Counted from the first letter of the stretch, positions 16,271 through 25,946 are shown. The stretch is 64,000 nucleotides of DNA from Planctomycetota bacterium (GCA_020638695.1 JACKIB010000008.1:1-64000), one strand, 5' to 3'. Numbers and translations are program-made. The notes: a model not told the origin generated them from the letters alone.

Positions 16271-18242
16271 GGGATGGTCCTTCGCCCTCGGCGACGTGAC
16301 GCGGCGTGGCGAACAGGTACCCCGCTTCGGCGATGCGGTGACTTGGCCCGAGCAACACCGCGACGTCACCTTCGGTCAGCACCGTATCAGGACGGATCGC
16401 GATGTCGGTGTCGGTCTGCCGGCGCACCGCGACCACGGTGCACCCGGACAGGCGCCGCAGGTCCGAGTCCTGCAGCGCGAAGCCGGCGATCGCGCTGTCG
16501 CGCTCGACGCGGAACGCCTCGACCGACAGCCCGGGGATGAACTCGCTGAGGCGCGCGTCGTCGCGGTCGTGCGGGCGCACCGCGCTGCCCGGCATGTCGG
16601 CGCCACGGCGCACGCGGTGGACCTCGCGGCCGACCTCGGCGTCCGGCACCAGATAGCGGCGCAACACCCGCACCATGATCTCGATCGAGGTCTCGAGCTC
16701 CTGTGGGACGATCTCCTGCACACCGAGGCGGCGCAGCACCGGAACGTCGCCGATGTAGTTGGTGCGGGCGACGATGTGCAGATCAGGCGCGATGCGACGT
16801 GCCAAGTCCGCGGTGCGGCGCGTCGCTCCGGGATCATTGACCGTGAGAACGAGCAATCGCGCCTGCTCGAGTGCCGCGGCCTTCAGCACCGCCTCGCGCC
16901 CCGAATCGCCGAGGAAGATCGGATAGCCGCGAGCCTTGAACGCCTTGACCGTCGCCGCATTCATCTCGATCACCACGAACGGGATGCTCTGCGCCATCAG
17001 AGCACCCGCCACCGCCTGACCACCGGGGCCGAAGCCGACGATCACCACGTGGTCCTTGCGGCGCGTGGGACCCGACCGCTCGCCGCCCACGGAGGGCACG
17101 GCGCGCTCGGTGAGCCGACGCCCCAGCACCATCAGCAACGGTGTCAGCGCGATCGACAGCACGGCCACCACCAGGAACACGCCCTCGATCGCACCGAGCT
17201 CCAGCTGATTGCTGCGGGCCACCTGGATGACCACGAACGAGAACTCGCCGACCTGGGCCAACAGCAGACCGGCGCGCACCCCGACCCACCCCGGAAGGGA
17301 CAGCGCGCGGGCCGCCACCCACACCACGAGCGCCTTGCCGACGATCACCGCCAGCAGCCCCATGCCGACCTTCCATGGGTGCTCGAGGATCACGTGGTAG
17401 TCGAACAGCATCCCGATGCTGACGAAGAACAGACTGCTGAGGGCGTCGCGGAACGGCTCGACTTCGGCAGTCGCCTGGTGGTGGTAGCCGGACTCCGCCA
17501 ACACCAGGCCGACCAGGAAGGCGCCCAAAGCCAACGACAGGCCCATCGCGGCGGTCAGGGTCGCACCGGCCAGGCACAGGGTGAAGATCGTCAGCACGAA
17601 CACCTCGCGGCTGCGGGCACGCGACACGAGGTCCAACACCCGAGGCACGATCAGCCACGCCCCGGCGAACAACGCGCCGAGGTACAGCAGCGAGGAACCG
17701 ACTCGCCACAGCGGCATCTCGGCCGCGCCCGAGCCGCCACCGCTGCCGAGCAGCGGCACCGCCAAGATGATCCCCACCACCGCCAAGTCCTGCGCCACGC
17801 AGATGCTCATCGCGAGGCGTCCCGGTGACGTCCCGAGTTCGCCGCGATCCTGCAGCAACTTGGCGATCACCGCGGTGCTCGACAGTGTGATCACGAAACC
17901 GACCAGGATCGCGGTGCGCGGCGGCATACCGCCCAGCGACGCAACCGTGGCGCCGAGCGCGATGGTCACGAGGACTTGCAGTCCGCCGCCGAGCACCAAC
18001 GACCGGCGCATGCGCAGCAGCTCGCGCACCGACAGCTCCATGCCGACGGTGAACAGCAGCACCACCACCCCGATCTCGGCGAGGTTCTCGACCAGTTCGG
18101 GCTGCTCGATCAGCCCGAACGAGTGCGGTCCGACCACCGCACCGGTGATCAGGAAGCCGACGATCGGCGGCAACTTGATGCGGTGGAAGCACAGCACCAC
18201 CGCGATGCACAGCGCGAACAGCAGCGCCAGCTCCAGCAGCAT
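16263..18242 (-). CDS. CPA2-type cation:proton antiporter with RCK domains (KefB/KefC-like)
   Basis: A 659-residue protein. Twelve or so membrane helices occupy about 1-385 (LPPIVGFLITGAVVGPHSFG, STAVIAKLLQDRGE, AMGLSLALGAFLVGLVLAESGY). A cytosolic TrkA-N/RCK nucleotide-binding domain follows from about 415 (DHVVIVGFGPGGQAVAGAL), then a TrkA-C domain near the end (FALQDSDLRRLSGCTVVAVRR). The family exchanges K or Na for protons, gated by NAD(H) or glutathione adducts. The ATG at 18242 was chosen because upstream sequence in the same frame is repeat B3. The gene is cotranscribed with the downstream GT-C/TPR gene. Confidence 0.94.
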   Translation of the reverse strand: MLLELALLFALCIAVVLCFHRIKLPPIVGFLITGAVVGPHSFGLIEQPELVENLAEIGVVVLLFTVGMELSVRELLRMRRSLVLGGGLQVLVTIALGATVASLGGMPPRTAILVGFVITLSSTAVIAKLLQDRGELGTSPGRLAMSICVAQDLAVVGIILAVPLLGSGGGSGAAEMPLWRVGSSLLYLGALFAGAWLIVPRVLDLVSRARSREVFVLTIFTLCLAGATLTAAMGLSLALGAFLVGLVLAESGYHHQATAEVEPFRDALSSLFFVSIGMLFDYHVILEHPWKVGMGLLAVIVGKALVVWVAARALSLPGWVGVRAGLLLAQVGEFSFVVIQVARSNQLELGAIEGVFLVVAVLSIALTPLLMVLGRRLTERAVPSVGGERSGPTRRKDHVVIVGFGPGGQAVAGALMAQSIPFVVIEMNAATVKAFKARGYPIFLGDSGREAVLKAAALEQARLLVLTVNDPGATRRTADLARRIAPDLHIVARTNYIGDVPVLRRLGVQEIVPQELETSIEIMVRVLRRYLVPDAEVGREVHRVRRGADMPGSAVRPHDRDDARLSEFIPGLSVEAFRVERDSAIAGFALQDSDLRRLSGCTVVAVRRQTDTDIAIRPDTVLTEGDVAVLLGPSHRIAEAGYLFATPRHVAEGEGPSHG

Positions 18243-18268
18243 CTCGGCGAGGCCGGAGTGGGCTTGAC

Positions 18269-18437
18269 CGAGTGGGGTGTACCCGAAGTTCGTCACATAC
18301 ATCGGCGAGTCGTGCGGTTCGCTCGCAAGGAGCTGCGACGACACGGCTTGATGGTGGGCAAGCTGAGGAGCTGCGACGCCGCAAGCGGGCGGTAGGGCCG
18401 GGGAGACAGGTGACGAACCTCGGAGACACCCCACTCG
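18269..18437 (+). repeat. Repeat family B, copy 3 (diverged)
   Basis: 169 bp between the antiporter start and the methyltransferase end. The termini read CGAGTGGGGTGTACCCGAAG and CCTCGGAGACACCCCACTCG, so the CTAG of other copies is changed at both ends. The interior (GCTCGCAAGGAGCTGCGACG, GAGGAGCTGCGACGCCGC) is the family core. It is the most diverged full-length copy. Confidence 0.85.
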
Positions 18438-18492
18438 CATCACCTCCGGTACCTACGCCGCCGTGTGCCCGCTCCGCCCCGCGGCCCCCCGG

Positions 18493-19419
18493 TCACCGGG
18501 GTTGCTTGGTGAACCAGAAGCTGCCCCCGCCGGCCAGGGCCTTCCCCGCCATCAACTGCTCCAACTGCTGCGGGTTGCACAACCGGTGGTAGTTGCTGCC
18601 GAACTTCACCGTGTACTCGTCGTTGCCGAGCAGCAGCGCCATCAGCAGGTATTGCTCGGTCCAGTAGATGTGCAGCTTCTTGGCCCATTCCTGTGGGTAG
18701 GCCTCCGGCAGGAAGATGTCGTGGGCGTGGATCATCAGCCGCCGGCGCAGCGCCGGTAGCACCCGCAAATAGAGGTGCAAGCAGTCGCTGCCGGCCTTGA
18801 CGGTGTGGGTCGAATCGATGAACAGCACGTCGCCGTCGCCCAACTGCTCGTCGAACCAACTCGGCTGGAGCGTCTGCACCGGCTCCTCGACCAGATCGAT
18901 CTCGCCCAGACCACCCAGTGTGCGCAGGAACGGGCGCGGGAACGGCTCGACACACACCACCCGACCGACCCCATTGCGGCGCAGTGCCTGGATCGCCACC
19001 AGGGTGGAGTGCCCGGCACCGACTTCGACGATCCGCTTCGGCTTGAGCAACCGGATGACGCAGTAGTAGGCCATCGCGTCGCTGTGCCCGAAGTTGGGCG
19101 AGCCCCAGAAATACTCGGTGCCGTGGTCCGGCTCGCCCTCGGCCGGCGGTTCGAACTCCGCGCTGAACGGCATCAACGAGTCGAGGAACGCCCCCATCGC
19201 CGCGCGGTCGAACAGCGCGTCGGTGAGGTACGGCAGCCGGTCCCCGGCGTACTCGAACGACTCCTCGACCTCGTCGACGGTGGGCACCGTCGAATAGAAG
19301 TTGGCCGGCAGCACGTGGAGCCCTGCCTGGTTGAGCCGGCGGCGGACCGCAGGGTCACACCACTGGAGTTCCTGGGCCTTGTGGACGAACTGTGTGAACT
19401 CTCGATCGCTTGCGGACAC
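18493..19419 (-). CDS. Class I SAM-dependent methyltransferase-fold protein
   Basis: A 308-residue protein. The SAM-binding glycine motif is VEVGAGHSTLVAIQAL at about residue 132, followed by an acidic strand end VVCVEPFPRP and a conserved LFIDSTHTVKAGSD segment. Such order and spacing match the Methyltransf_24-like group, where the acceptor is often a sugar or small molecule attached to exported glycans. The N-terminal 100 residues are a family-specific helical cap. The acceptor is unknown. The start is GTG; TAACCT on the same strand ends 9 bases upstream, consistent with a leaderless transcript. The gene is divergent from the secreted toroid protein gene. Confidence 0.85.
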   Translation of the reverse strand: MSASDREFTQFVHKAQELQWCDPAVRRRLNQAGLHVLPANFYSTVPTVDEVEESFEYAGDRLPYLTDALFDRAAMGAFLDSLMPFSAEFEPPAEGEPDHGTEYFWGSPNFGHSDAMAYYCVIRLLKPKRIVEVGAGHSTLVAIQALRRNGVGRVVCVEPFPRPFLRTLGGLGEIDLVEEPVQTLQPSWFDEQLGDGDVLFIDSTHTVKAGSDCLHLYLRVLPALRRRLMIHAHDIFLPEAYPQEWAKKLHIYWTEQYLLMALLLGNDEYTVKFGSNYHRLCNPQQLEQLMAGKALAGGGSFWFTKQPR

Positions 19420-19427
19420 CTCGCGGC

Positions 19428-19433
19428 AGGTTA
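19428..19433 (-). promoter_or_regulatory. Candidate -10 element of methyltransferase gene
   Basis: TAACCT on the minus strand, 8 bases before the GTG start. Same arrangement as before the sigma, zwf and coaX genes. Confidence 0.35.
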
Positions 19434-19568
19434 ATCGCTCGGGCCGCGGATCCGACGCAAAATGGGGCGGCCAACCGCGGGAGCTGCGATCGGCCGAGCT
19501 TCGGTCCGATTCCCCGAACCGATCGAGCCGCGGCTCGTTGTCGGCCGAAAACCCGAAAGAGGCCCTCG

Positions 19569-20954
19569 ATGCAACACCCGCCCCTGATGGCGACGGCCCT
19601 GGCGCTGGTCGTCCCGTTCACCCCGTCCGTCCAAGCCCAACGCAAGCCCGACCGCGAAGCACTGCTGGAGGCTGCCGAGCAGATCCTGCATGCGGTCCAC
19701 GCGGCGGACCGTGCGGAATTGGCGTTGCTCCGCAACAGCAGGCGCGACGCCCAGGCACTGGCGGCGGTACGCCGCGCGATTCGCGAGCTATCGGCGGCGC
19801 GGAAGCGGGTGCTGCACGAGCTGGACCCGAGCCGACCCACCGACCGCCGAGCCGAAGTCCAGCCGGCCGAAGTGATCGAGGCCGCGGAGCCGAGCGCACC
19901 TGCAGTCGACCCGCAGGCGGTGCGCCAGGCGATCGACCGGGCGCTGAAGTGGCTCCACGCCCGCCAGGACCCCGACGGCAAGTGGGACAGCGACGGGTTC
20001 ATGAAGCACGACCGGGGCGGGCGCAGCGACAACCCGGGCAATCCGGTGCACGACGTCGGGGTGACCGGGTTGGCACTGTTGGCGTTCCTCGGCGAGGGCA
20101 GCACGCTGCGCAACGGGCGCTACCAGGAAACCGTGAAGAAGGCGGTCGCCTGGCTGCGCGAGCAACAGGGCGAGGACGGGGTGATCGGCACCACCGCATC
20201 GCACGATTTCATCTACGACCACGCGATCGCCACCTACGCCCTCTGCGAGGCGTTCGGGCTGTCGGACTACAAGATGCTGCGGGCCAACGCGCAGCGCGCG
20301 ATCAACTACCTCGAACACCACCGCAACCCGTACGCCTGCTGGCGCTACCAGCCGCGCGACAACGACAACGACTCGTCGGTCACCAGTTGGTGCCTGAAGG
20401 CGTACCGCTCCGCCGCCGACCACGACCTGAAGGTCAACCCGCAGGCGTTCAAGATCATGGCGGTGTTCTTCGACGAATTGACCGACCCGGCGACCGGCCA
20501 GCTGGGCTACACCAAGCGCGGGGAACCTTCGTCGCGCCACCCCGGAGACCACGTCGCGCGTTTCCCGGTGGAAAAGGGCGAAGCGCTGACCGCCGCCGGC
20601 CTGTCCGGGCGCTTCCTGCTCGGCCAGAAGCCGGCGACCCGGCCGGCGATGCAACTCGCTGCGGCACGCCTGCTCGCCAAGCTGCCCGACCCGAAGGACC
20701 CCAAGTCGATCGACCACTACTACTGGTTCCACGGCACGCTGGGGATGGCCGCGATCGGCGGGGACTCGTGGCAGCGCTGGTCGCGCGCCGTGGTCGACGC
20801 GATCCTGCAGGCCCAGGAGACGCGGGGCCCGGCAGCGGGCTCGTGGCGCGGTGCCGGCCCGTGGGGCGAAGACGGCGGGCGGATCTACGCCACCGCGCTA
20901 CTGGCCAGCACCTTGCAGGTGGTCGAACGAAGCCTGGCGTTGCGCAAGAAATAG
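19569..20954 (+). CDS. Secreted prenyltransferase/squalene-oxidase-repeat (alpha-alpha toroid) protein
   Basis: A 461-residue protein with a signal peptide at 1-23 (MATALALVVPFTPSVQAQ region). A Glu/Arg-rich helical stretch is at 30-90. From about 115 there is a toroid of helical repeats with QxxDGxW-type turns: QDPDGKWD, GEDGVIG, WRYQPRDNDND, AGSWRGAGPWGEDGGRIYATAL. The fold is shared with terpene cyclases and protein prenyltransferases, but secreted planctomycete members lack the DXDD cyclase acid motif; none is seen here, so an enzymatic role is doubtful. An earlier in-frame ATG at 19410 would precede the signal peptide by 53 residues and was not used. Confidence 0.88.
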   Translation: MQHPPLMATALALVVPFTPSVQAQRKPDREALLEAAEQILHAVHAADRAELALLRNSRRDAQALAAVRRAIRELSAARKRVLHELDPSRPTDRRAEVQPAEVIEAAEPSAPAVDPQAVRQAIDRALKWLHARQDPDGKWDSDGFMKHDRGGRSDNPGNPVHDVGVTGLALLAFLGEGSTLRNGRYQETVKKAVAWLREQQGEDGVIGTTASHDFIYDHAIATYALCEAFGLSDYKMLRANAQRAINYLEHHRNPYACWRYQPRDNDNDSSVTSWCLKAYRSAADHDLKVNPQAFKIMAVFFDELTDPATGQLGYTKRGEPSSRHPGDHVARFPVEKGEALTAAGLSGRFLLGQKPATRPAMQLAAARLLAKLPDPKDPKSIDHYYWFHGTLGMAAIGGDSWQRWSRAVVDAILQAQETRGPAAGSWRGAGPWGEDGGRIYATALLASTLQVVERSLALRKK

Positions 20955-21056
20955 TCGCACGCCGGCGCCCGACCCCGGTGAGTCGCGACCCGTGGAGTTC
21001 GCCGCGGAATGGCCTTGGCCGGCGCGGCCCGGCGGCCGACGATCCGCGGCACGCCC

Positions 21057-23288
21057 ATGGCCATCCGCCGCGAAGCGATCGTCCGCGAGCGCCTGCTCGA
21101 GGCCATCCGAACCCTCCCCACCGCCGAGCTGCGCGCCGAACCCGACGGCGCCGTGGCCGCGGGTTCGCAGCTGACGGCACGCACCGCGGTGGCGATCTTC
21201 GAAGCCGCCCTGCAGTCCCGACTGCAGGACCTCGAGGCGCGTCGCCTCAAGGATGCCGGCGTCGCCTACTACACGATCGCCAGCGCCGGGCACGAGGCCA
21301 ACGCGGTGCTCGGTCACCTGCTCGAACGCACCGATCCCGCGTTCCTCCACTACCGCTCCGGCGCGTTCCTCGCCGCGCGCGCACGCCGGGTCGCCGGAGA
21401 GACGCCGATCTTCGATGCGATGCTGTCGTTCGTCGCCTCGAGCCAGGACCCGGTGTCGGGCGGCCGGCACAAGGTGCTCGGTAGCCGCGCCCTGTGGGTC
21501 CCGCCGCAGACCAGCACGATCGCCAGCCACCTGCCGAAAGCGGTCGGGTTCGCGATCGCGCTGGCGCGGATGTCGCGGATCGGTGTGCCACCGGCGGTAC
21601 CGCCGAGTTCGATCGTCTACTGCTCGTTCGGCGACGCATCGGTCAACCACGCCACGGCCCAAGCCGGGTTCAACGCCGCCGCGGCCGCGGCGATGCAGCG
21701 CCAGCCGTGCCCGATCTTGTTCGTCTGCGAGGACAACGGCATCGGCATCTCGGTGCGCACCCCGACGGACTACATCGAACGGTCGTTCCGCACCCGACCC
21801 GGCCTCGATTGGTTCCAGGCGGACGGTCGCGATCTGGCGAGCACCTTCGACACCGCCGCGGCGGCGGTCGCGCACTGCCGGCGCACCCGACGCCCGACGT
21901 TCCTGCACCTGCGCGTGGTGCGCTTGATGGGCCATGCCGGATCCGACGTGGAAACCAACTACCGGACCATCGCGGAGATCGAAGCCGTCGAGGCGCTCGA
22001 CCCGATGGTGGCGTTCGCCGGGCAGTTGCTGGCGTGGGGTGCGCTGGAGCGCGACGAGCTGCAGGCGCTGCACGACGACATGGAGGAACGGATCGGGCGC
22101 GCCGGTGCCGAGGCGCGCACTCGACCGCGACTCGCCTCCGCCGCCGAGGTGATGGCCCCGCTGCGTTGGCCCGCCGCCGACGATCTGACGATCCGCACCG
22201 CGACCGACGAGGCACGCCGCGCCGCGTTCGGCGGCCGACTTCCCGAAGCCGAGGAGCGGCCGCGCCACCTCGCGTTCCGCATCGCCCAGGGACTCAAGGA
22301 CCTGCTGCTCGCTCACCCTGACGCGTTCGTGTTCGGCGAGGACGTGGCGCGCAAGGGCGGCGTCTACCACGTCACCGACGACCTGCACCGCACCTTCGGG
22401 TCCGGGCGGGTGTTCAACACGATCCTCGACGAGACCTCGATCCTGGGGCTCGCCCAGGGCATGGCCACCGCCGGGTGCCTGCCGCTACCGGAGATCCAAT
22501 ACCTCGCCTACATCCACAACGCGCTCGACCAGCTGCGCGGTGAGGCGGCGTCGCTGCAATTCTTCAGCCGCGGTCAGTTCCGCAACGGGATGGTGGTGCG
22601 GGTCGCTGGGTACGCCTACCAGAAGGGCTTTGGCGGCCACTTCCACAACGACAACAGCATCGGTGCGCTGCTCGACATCCCGGGGCTGCTGATCGCGTCC
22701 CCGAGCCGCGGCGACGATGCGGTGGGCATGCTGCGCACCTGTGCGGAGCTGGCCGCGGCGCACGGCATGGTGTGCGTGTTCCTGGAGCCGATCGCCCTCT
22801 ACATGCAAAAGGACCTGTACGAGCCGGGCGACGACGGCTGGCAGTTCGGCTACCCGGCACCCAGCGATGCCGTCCGGTTCGGAGAGGCGCGGGTCTACCA
22901 CGCCGCCGACGACGACCACCTGACCCTGGTCAGCTTCGCCAACGGGGTACCGATGAGCTTGCGAGCGCGCCGCCAGCTCGCCGACGCAGGCATCCGCGCT
23001 CGCGTGGTGGACCTTCGCTGGCTGTCGCCACTGCCCTGGGCGCAGCTCCATCAGCACGCGCGGGCCACCGGCAGGGTGTTGGTGGTCGATGAGTGCCGGC
23101 ACCAGGGTGGCGGTCCGTCGGCGCACATCGTCGCCGAGCTGCTGGCCGAGGATCCCTCGCTGCGACTCGCCCGCGTGACCTCTCGCGACACGTTCATCCC
23201 ACTCGGACCGGCAGCGGATCAGGTGCTGCTCAGCGTCGACGACATCGTTGCGGCCAGCCAACGGTTGGTATCACGGGAGCCGTCATGA
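21057..23288 (+). CDS. Fused alpha-beta 2-oxoacid dehydrogenase E1 component (branched-chain type)
   Basis: A 743-residue, thiamine diphosphate-dependent E1 with both subunits in one chain. The alpha half (about 25-370) has the TPP motif FGDASVN...CEDNGIGIS and the RVVRLMGHAGSD segment. The beta half (about 400-743) has FVFGEDVARKGGVYHVTDDL, PEIQYLAYIHNALDQLRGEAA and the C-terminal VVDECRHQGG. The enzyme would decarboxylate a 2-oxoacid and pass the acyl group to a lipoyl domain, but E2 and E3 are not nearby. Fused E1 proteins are usually called 2-oxoisovalerate dehydrogenases. The start is uncertain: ATG at 21009 adds 16 residues. The stop overlaps the next ATG (ATGA). Confidence 0.9.
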   Translation: MAIRREAIVRERLLEAIRTLPTAELRAEPDGAVAAGSQLTARTAVAIFEAALQSRLQDLEARRLKDAGVAYYTIASAGHEANAVLGHLLERTDPAFLHYRSGAFLAARARRVAGETPIFDAMLSFVASSQDPVSGGRHKVLGSRALWVPPQTSTIASHLPKAVGFAIALARMSRIGVPPAVPPSSIVYCSFGDASVNHATAQAGFNAAAAAAMQRQPCPILFVCEDNGIGISVRTPTDYIERSFRTRPGLDWFQADGRDLASTFDTAAAAVAHCRRTRRPTFLHLRVVRLMGHAGSDVETNYRTIAEIEAVEALDPMVAFAGQLLAWGALERDELQALHDDMEERIGRAGAEARTRPRLASAAEVMAPLRWPAADDLTIRTATDEARRAAFGGRLPEAEERPRHLAFRIAQGLKDLLLAHPDAFVFGEDVARKGGVYHVTDDLHRTFGSGRVFNTILDETSILGLAQGMATAGCLPLPEIQYLAYIHNALDQLRGEAASLQFFSRGQFRNGMVVRVAGYAYQKGFGGHFHNDNSIGALLDIPGLLIASPSRGDDAVGMLRTCAELAAAHGMVCVFLEPIALYMQKDLYEPGDDGWQFGYPAPSDAVRFGEARVYHAADDDHLTLVSFANGVPMSLRARRQLADAGIRARVVDLRWLSPLPWAQLHQHARATGRVLVVDECRHQGGGPSAHIVAELLAEDPSLRLARVTSRDTFIPLGPAADQVLLSVDDIVAASQRLVSREPS

Positions 23289-24298
23289 GTGCGCCGACCG
23301 CGGTACTGCTGTGTCCCGGGCGCGGCGCGTACGGCCGCGACGAGCTCGGGTTCCTGGCACGCCACCAGGTGGACGGCCCGGTGGCCGAAGCACTGCGGGA
23401 ATGCGACGCGCGGCGCGCGGAGGCCGGTGGTGCCGAGTCGACGCTCACCGCGATCGACCGCGCCGAGCGCTTCCGCCCGGGGCTCCACCTGCAAGGCGTG
23501 AACGCCGCCGAGCTGATCTACTTCGGCAGCATGCTGCACCTCGAACACTTGCGGTGTCGCTACCGCATCGTGGCGGTGGCCGGCAACTCGCTCGGTTGGT
23601 ACACCGCACTCGCCGCCAGTGGTGCGCTCGACCCCACCGAGGGTTGGCGCCTGGTACACACCATGGCCGAGCTGCAGCTGTTGGTCGAGGGAGGACAGGT
23701 GCTGACCACGCTGGTCGGTGAGGACTGGTTCCCCGACGCGGCGGCGCACGCCGAGGTCGAGGCGGCGATGGCGGCCGCCCGTGACGCCGGCGACGACGCG
23801 TTCGTCGCCCCCTCGATCCGGTTGGGCGGGCACTTGGTGCTCGGCGGCACCAAACATGGCATCGCCCTTATGCTGCAGCGACTCCCCAAACGCCGCGTCG
23901 GCGACCGCGAGTTCCCGTTGCAGCTCGCCGGCAACGGACCGTTCCACACCGAACTGTGCCAGGCCACCTCGCGTGCGGCGGTGGATCGCCTCGCCGGCCT
24001 GCGGATTCGCCGCCCGACCACCCACCTGGTCGACGGGCTCGGTCGCGTGCATTCGCCCTGGTCAGCCGACCCGCGCCGGCTGTTGGACTACACCCTGACC
24101 ACGCAAGTGCTGGAGCCGTTCGACTTCACCGCAGCTGTGCGGACCGCGATCCGCGAGTTCAACCCCGACGTGCTGCTGTGCGCGGGTCCGGGCACCAGCC
24201 TCCGCGCACCGGTCGGCCACGTGGTGCTCGCCGAGGGCTATCGCGGGCTGCACGACAAGCAGGCGCTGTTCGCTTCGGGCCTGGTGGCGATCGACTGA
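23285..24298 (+). CDS. ACP S-malonyltransferase-like acyltransferase
   Basis: A 337-residue protein of the FabD acyltransferase fold, coupled by a four-base overlap to the E1 gene. It starts with the typical TAVLLCPGRGAYG. The nucleophile motif is VAGNSLGWYTALAASGAL: the serine of GxSxG is kept, but the His of the usual GHSLG is Asn. A later LAGNGPFHTELC contains the likely catalytic His. The family moves malonyl or other acyl groups from CoA to a carrier protein. Together with the E1 gene this suggests handling of a branched or unusual acyl-CoA, but no ketosynthase or carrier-protein gene is in the window. Confidence 0.82.
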   Translation: MSAPTAVLLCPGRGAYGRDELGFLARHQVDGPVAEALRECDARRAEAGGAESTLTAIDRAERFRPGLHLQGVNAAELIYFGSMLHLEHLRCRYRIVAVAGNSLGWYTALAASGALDPTEGWRLVHTMAELQLLVEGGQVLTTLVGEDWFPDAAAHAEVEAAMAAARDAGDDAFVAPSIRLGGHLVLGGTKHGIALMLQRLPKRRVGDREFPLQLAGNGPFHTELCQATSRAAVDRLAGLRIRRPTTHLVDGLGRVHSPWSADPRRLLDYTLTTQVLEPFDFTAAVRTAIREFNPDVLLCAGPGTSLRAPVGHVVLAEGYRGLHDKQALFASGLVAID

Positions 24299-24307
24299 GG
24301 CCCTCGG

Positions 24308-25735
24308 TCACACCGCGCGGGTCTTCCAGTAGCCGCGGCGGAACACCACCATCGACACCACCGCGAGCAGGGATTCGGCACCCATCACCGACCAGAACAC
24401 TCCTGGCGGACCGAGCCCCGCCTGCACCGACAGCAGCCAGGCCATCGGGATCTGCACCATCCAGAAGCACAGCACGTTCAGCTTGGTCGGCGTCATGGTG
24501 TCGCCGGCTCCGTTGAACGCCTGCATCATCACCATGGCCCAGGCATAGAACACGTAGCCGTAGGCGATGATCCGCAGGCTGTCGCGGGCGAATGGCTCGA
24601 CCGAGGGCGTCAGTTCGAACGGTCGCAGCATGGTTTCGCCGAAGAACACGCAGAACGCGGTCACCAGCACCATGAACACCATGTTGTAGAGTCCGGTCAG
24701 CCACACTGCGCGCTCGGCTCGCTCGGGGTTGCCGGCGCCCAAGTTCTGGCCGGTGAGCGTCGCGGCGGCGTTCGACAACCCCCACGCGGGCAGGATCGTG
24801 AACATCAGCAACCGGATCGCCACGGTGTATCCGGCGACCGCCGCCTTGCCGAAGCGCGCCACGATCCACATCAGCACCATCCAGCTGGCAGTCGCGATCA
24901 GCATCTGCCCGATGCCGCCGAGCGACACGCGAACCAGTCGCAACATCACCGAAGGGTCGATCCGCAGCGGCTGGTCGCGCAGGCACAACCGTCCACGCCC
25001 ACGCCACAGCGACCACAAGCAGTAGAGCACCCCGGTGCCGCGGCCGATCGACGTGGCGACGGCTGCACCGGTGACGCCGAGCTGCGGGAACGGCCCGTAG
25101 CCGTGGATCAGGCAGGGGTCGAGCACGATGTTGATCCCGTTCGCCAACCACAGCGCACGCATCGCCAGGAACGCGTCACCCGCGCCGCGGAACGCCGCGT
25201 TGACGATGAACAGCAGCATGATCAGCACATTGCTGCCGATGGTGATGCGCGTGTAGTTGCTGCCCAGCGCCACCACGTCGGGCGTGGCCCGCATCATCTC
25301 GAGGATCCGCGGCGCGAACAGCAAACCGGCAACCGCGATCGGAATGGACACCACGACCCCGACCAGCACCGCCTGGAACGACACTCGATTGGCCGCGGCG
25401 ATGTCCTTCTCGCCGACCCGTCGCGCCACCGACGCGGTCGTGCCCATGCTCAACCCGAACGCCAGCGCGAACAGCAGCGACATCACCGCCTCGGTCAGGC
25501 CGATCGCGGAGGTGGCGATCTCCTTCTCCGGCAGCTTGTTGACGAAGTAGATGTCGACCACCGCGAACACCGACTCGAGCGCCAGTTCCAGCACCATCGG
25601 CACCGCGAGCGCGAAGATGCTGCGGTGCAGGCTGCCGGAGGTGTGATCGTGGTGGTGTCCGGCGAGGGCCTCGCGGAACGCCTGCCACAGGTGTGGCGGT
25701 CGCTCGGCGGGTGCGGGGGTGCCAGGGGAACTCAT
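24308..25735 (-). CDS. MATE family efflux transporter
   Basis: A 475-residue polytopic membrane protein with twelve predicted helices in two similar halves. The family pattern is clear: SIFALAVPMVLELALESVFAVVDIYFV in helix 1, GLSMGTTASVARRVGEKD, NAAFRGAGDAFLAM, and in the second half LTGQNLGAGNPERAERAVW and QAFNGAGDTMTPTKLN. MATE proteins export cationic drugs or metabolites in exchange for Na or protons. The His-rich HHHDHTSGS stretch near residue 31 lies in the cytosolic N-terminus. MSSPGTPAP is taken as start; further upstream lies repeat C1. It is convergent with the acyltransferase gene, nine bases apart. Confidence 0.95.
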   Translation of the reverse strand: MSSPGTPAPAERPPHLWQAFREALAGHHHDHTSGSLHRSIFALAVPMVLELALESVFAVVDIYFVNKLPEKEIATSAIGLTEAVMSLLFALAFGLSMGTTASVARRVGEKDIAAANRVSFQAVLVGVVVSIPIAVAGLLFAPRILEMMRATPDVVALGSNYTRITIGSNVLIMLLFIVNAAFRGAGDAFLAMRALWLANGINIVLDPCLIHGYGPFPQLGVTGAAVATSIGRGTGVLYCLWSLWRGRGRLCLRDQPLRIDPSVMLRLVRVSLGGIGQMLIATASWMVLMWIVARFGKAAVAGYTVAIRLLMFTILPAWGLSNAAATLTGQNLGAGNPERAERAVWLTGLYNMVFMVLVTAFCVFFGETMLRPFELTPSVEPFARDSLRIIAYGYVFYAWAMVMMQAFNGAGDTMTPTKLNVLCFWMVQIPMAWLLSVQAGLGPPGVFWSVMGAESLLAVVSMVVFRRGYWKTRAV

Positions 25736-25810
25736 CGCGGGTGCGGGGGCGGGACGATAGCCGGGCCCGCCGCGAAGCTGCGTGATCGCGGCGGCGGGAC
25801 CCGAGTGGTG

Positions 25811-25946
25811 CGGACCGGAGCGTTCGTGAGCAACGATGCGAGCTCGCGCAAGGTCGTTGCCGGTAGCCCAGAACGACCGGTCAGCCGACGAACGTAGCCG
25901 CAACCCTGGGCGATCGCAGCAGCGTGTTCACGGATGCCTCGGGCCA
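25811..25946 (+). repeat. Repeat family C, degenerate copy 1
   Basis: The left part (GGAGCGTTCGTGAGCAACG, then CGCGCAAGGTCGTTGC) matches the C copy at 40174-40249. The right part read in reverse (CGTGAACACGCTGCTGCGAT) also matches the C end, so the two ends are rough inverted repeats. Together with D1 it fills most of the 490-base gap between the MATE and TIGR00300 genes, in which I see no coding region. Confidence 0.55.

Noticed and set aside
14315..17828. Long plus-strand frames of 741 and 545 codons opposite the GT-C/TPR and antiporter genes
   Set aside because: The minus-strand genes have clear membrane helices and family motifs; the plus-strand products are low-complexity Arg/His/Gln-rich and match nothing.
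18243..18443. 67-residue N-terminal extension of the antiporter
   Set aside because: The extension is read from repeat B3 and contains no family sequence; the antiporter's first helix begins at the ATG at 18242.
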